This document shows, piece by piece, positions 62,665-64,000 of a stretch of DNA of 64,000 nt. The notes under the pieces were generated by a model, which had not been told where the DNA came from, did not search any database, and saw nothing but the letters and a program-made list of their open reading frames with translations. Source of the DNA: Mangrovimonas xylaniphaga (lineage in GTDB: Bacteria; Bacteroidota; Bacteroidia; Flavobacteriales; Flavobacteriaceae). The DNA lies in assembly GCF_001280435.1 (NCBI RefSeq), contig NZ_LBIP01000013.1, positions 248,001 through 312,000 on the forward strand. Reading direction: 5' to 3'. The translations under genes and the position numbers were made by a program. The stretch's first letter is position 1. Every line of letters begins with the position of its first letter.

Positions 62665-63030
62665 ATGAAACATTTATTACTTGTATTTCTGGGAGGAGGC
62701 TTTGGAAGTGTGCTTAGATTTGGGATTGGGAAGCTTTGGAACAGCCATGAAACCGGTATTCCATACGGCACTTTTGCCGCCAACATTTTAGGAAGTTTAC
62801 TTATCGGTATTATATTGGGATTGGCAGCAAAGAACGACACCCTTTCCCAAAGCCAAACCCTGTTTTTGGCAACTGGTTTCTGTGGCGGATTTACAACTTT
62901 CTCAACCTTTGCCTATGAAAACCATGTCTTTTTAAGAACTGGTGATTTTACAAGCTTTGCCATTTATACCATTGCAAGTTTTATCCTTGGCTTTTTGGCA
63001 GTGTTCTTGGGAATGTTTTTGGTGAAATAA
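62665..63030 (+). CDS. crcB: Fluoride efflux channel CrcB (Fluc)
   Basis: A 121-residue, four-helix protein that works as a dual-topology dimer to export fluoride. Visible marks are GGGFGSVLRFGIGKLW (N-terminus), NILGSLLIGIILG, TGFCGGFTTFSTFAYE (the Phe-box and central Na site) and FLGMFLVK. Only one copy is present here, which fits the homodimeric type. No fluoride riboswitch fits into the 9-bp gap upstream. It is convergent with the DUF1684 gene. Confidence 0.95.
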   Translation: MKHLLLVFLGGGFGSVLRFGIGKLWNSHETGIPYGTFAANILGSLLIGIILGLAAKNDTLSQSQTLFLATGFCGGFTTFSTFAYENHVFLRTGDFTSFAIYTIASFILGFLAVFLGMFLVK

Positions 63031-63044
63031 CTTTCAGCCAACAA

Positions 63045-63647
63045 CTATTTCTTTTCATAAGCCTTTACACCAGCCTTAATCTCTGCATTGAGATAGTTGT
63101 CTCTTGGCACGATAGGACACGAATAACGTGCATTATAAGCACAATAAGGATTGTATGCTTTATTAAAATCTATGGTGAGGCTATCACCTTCAGGAATTTT
63201 CAAATCTATATATCGGCCACCCCCATAACTTTCATCTCCATTGGTATTGTCCAAAAATGGCAAAAACAAATAGTCCTCAAATCCTTCTTGTGTCATCAAT
63301 TCCTCTCCTTGATAAACTTTAAGCTCATAGGAGATTCCTTTTAATTCAAACTTCAAAACGCCGTATACGCGCTCTTTAGACTCTCTATCCGTAGTTGTTT
63401 TCATTAAAAACCATGGCGAATCTGGAATTCGGTGTAATGTTGCAGAGACCACATAGGAAGAATCTACATCGAAAAACGACAGCCCCTTAAAACCCTTTCG
63501 GTCTTCATCGGTCAATGGGGACATTGTAGCATCCCTAAATTCTGCATTTAACTTTTTTTGAAAGGTTGTTTCACCTAAAATTGGCTGCTTATCTTGGGCA
63601 CATCCCAAAGCAAAAATTCCCAGAAATAAAAAAATTAAGAATCTCAT
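63045..63647 (-). CDS. DUF1684 family lipoprotein
   Basis: A 200-residue lipoprotein from ATG 63647 (or 63653). Lipobox Cys16 is in FLGIFALGCAQDK. The DUF1684 domain is visible in FKGLSFFDVDSSYVVSATL, GVLKFELKGISYELKVYQG, LFLPFLDNTNGDESYGGGRYIDL and FNKAYNPYCAYNARYSCPIVPRDN. Function unknown. The longer start at 63668 cannot be used if the -7 box at 63666-63673 is the promoter, because it would lie inside it. Confidence 0.88.
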   Translation of the reverse strand: MRFLIFLFLGIFALGCAQDKQPILGETTFQKKLNAEFRDATMSPLTDEDRKGFKGLSFFDVDSSYVVSATLHRIPDSPWFLMKTTTDRESKERVYGVLKFELKGISYELKVYQGEELMTQEGFEDYLFLPFLDNTNGDESYGGGRYIDLKIPEGDSLTIDFNKAYNPYCAYNARYSCPIVPRDNYLNAEIKAGVKAYEKK

Positions 63648-63665
63648 ACACATTTTTTTCGCCAT

Positions 63666-63673
63666 CAAAAATA
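63666..63673 (-). promoter_or_regulatory. -7 box that decides the DUF1684 start
   Basis: On the minus strand TATTTTTG is a perfect TAnnTTTG box. It is 12 to 18 nt upstream of ATG 63653/63647 and overlaps the longer start at 63668. Confidence 0.6.
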
Positions 63674-63693
63674 CAACTTAAAGTTATTTTCCA

Positions 63694-63701
63694 TAGCTTT
63701 G
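63694..63701 (+). promoter_or_regulatory. -7 box of a candidate small RNA or leader
   Basis: TAGCTTTG is a perfect TAnnTTTG box on the plus strand, in the divergent gap between the DUF1684 and MFS genes. About 150 nt downstream is a strong terminator (63828-63856), still upstream of the MFS ATG. No clear -33 TTG is present. Confidence 0.5.
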
Positions 63702-63707
63702 GATTTC

Positions 63708-63856
63708 AAACTTTTAAGAATATCATGTTTTCAGTCATCACAAAAAATAAGCAAACCTATTCCTCTTCGCCTAGAAGCTGGACGCTTATAAGATTGTGTT
63801 GATTGTTACCAAACAATATATCTGTAGAACGTCCGGCATATGTCGGACGTTTTTTT
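63708..63856 (+). ncRNA. Candidate small RNA or transcription attenuator leader
   Basis: The predicted transcript from the -7 box at 63694-63701 to the terminator at 63828-63856 is about 150 nt. It contains a 25-codon open frame (ATG 63725 to TGA 63802) that could be a leader peptide. No known riboswitch consensus was recognised. It may be an independent sRNA or a leader that controls read-through into the MFS gene. Confidence 0.4.
63828..63856 (+). terminator. Strong rho-independent terminator inside a divergent gap
   Basis: AACGTCCGGCAT pairs with ATGTCGGACGTT (one G-U wobble; the central CATATG forms the loop), followed by a T7 tract. It ends 27 nt before the MFS ATG at 63883, with no complete plus-strand gene before it. 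Confidence 0.85.
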
Positions 63857-63882
63857 ATGCATCAATTTTACATTAATCAAAC

Positions 63883-64000
63883 ATGGAACGAATTTTCAAC
63901 AATTATATAAGCTCCTTTAAGGGACTTTCCAAAGAAGTCTGGTGGTTGGCATTAATTACCCTCATTAACCGAGCAGGAACCATGGTGGTTCCCTTTCTAT
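63883..64000 (+). CDS. MFS transporter, N-terminal fragment (partial)
   Basis: An open frame from ATG 63883 runs off the right edge after 39 codons. EVWWLALITLINRAGTMVVPF is the first-helix pattern of a major-facilitator transporter common in Bacteroidota. Substrate cannot be predicted from the fragment. Its expression may be controlled by the terminator-bearing leader just upstream. Confidence 0.7.
   Translation, partial: MERIFNNYISSFKGLSKEVWWLALITLINRAGTMVVPFL

Noticed and set aside
62640-62665. Fluoride riboswitch expected upstream of crcB
   Set aside because: The gap to the preceding gene is 9 bp, too short for the aptamer, and no such fold was seen before the first gene of the unit.
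63725-63802. 25-codon frame before the last MFS gene as an independent gene
   Set aside because: No membrane or signal pattern and no family. It is mentioned only as a possible leader peptide within the candidate RNA.

Overview
This window looks like a chromosome segment from a marine-type member of the Flavobacteriaceae (Bacteroidota). The evidence is internal: large secreted proteins ending in the gliding-motility-associated C-terminal (type B T9SS sorting) domain, tandem DUF6090-type membrane proteins, AT-rich intergenic DNA, few Shine-Dalgarno sequences, and many genes preceded by the Bacteroidota -7 box TAnnTTTG. I see no tRNA, rRNA, CRISPR array, insertion sequence or prophage.

Layout. 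1-2132: end of a glycan/surface-polysaccharide cluster (unknown partial gene, GT4 glycosyltransferase, TupA-like ATP-grasp protein). 2202-5324: tRNA maturation and heme A synthesis (threonylcarbamoyl-AMP synthase, CCA-adding-type nucleotidyltransferase, CtaA). 5349-8775: a pRiA4b ORF-3-like protein, an unknown 353-residue protein and a two-gene ABC exporter. 8802-21477: four consecutive large T9SS cargo proteins built from repeated CD-x-DG-x-FDL modules; the first two share a 1,290-bp duplicated 3' block. 21575-30766: housekeeping genes (uvrB, sucC, lysA, a Rieske oxygenase, an AI-2E-type permease) plus a frameshifted esterase. 31288-36266: a secreted two-repeat protein, an AmpG-like MFS transporter and two multi-pass acyltransferase-like membrane proteins. 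37019-41118: a tightly coupled four-gene operon of an unusual ion channel with a large exported N-terminal domain followed by three DUF6090 paralogues, then an unannotated 39-codon membrane microprotein. 41392-49595: DinB-like/M28 peptidase pair, PPK2 kinase, coiled-coil exported protein, and a minus-strand operon of ABC exporter, MscS channel (interrupted by an in-frame stop) and a sigma-54-type response regulator lacking a DNA-binding domain. 49949-64000: grpE-dnaJ, YceI lipoprotein, porin, Usp, pckA, TIGR01777 oxidoreductase, a DUF4920/cytochrome c lipoprotein/mnmD operon, ilvE, MazG-like hydrolase, a SRPBCC-GyrI-like fusion with crcB, a DUF1684 lipoprotein and the start of an MFS gene.

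The most unusual signals are: the channel-DUF6090 operon; the 39-aa microprotein with its own promoter; a promoter-to-terminator unit (63694-63856) upstream of the last MFS gene that looks like a small RNA or attenuator; twin AATCCCC/GGGGATT hairpins at 61302-61506; apparently leaderless uvrB and pRiA4b-like genes; and two broken genes (esterase and mscS) whose lesions both lie in homopolymer runs and so need checking against sequencing error. Family names below come from recalled sequence signatures, not from database searches.
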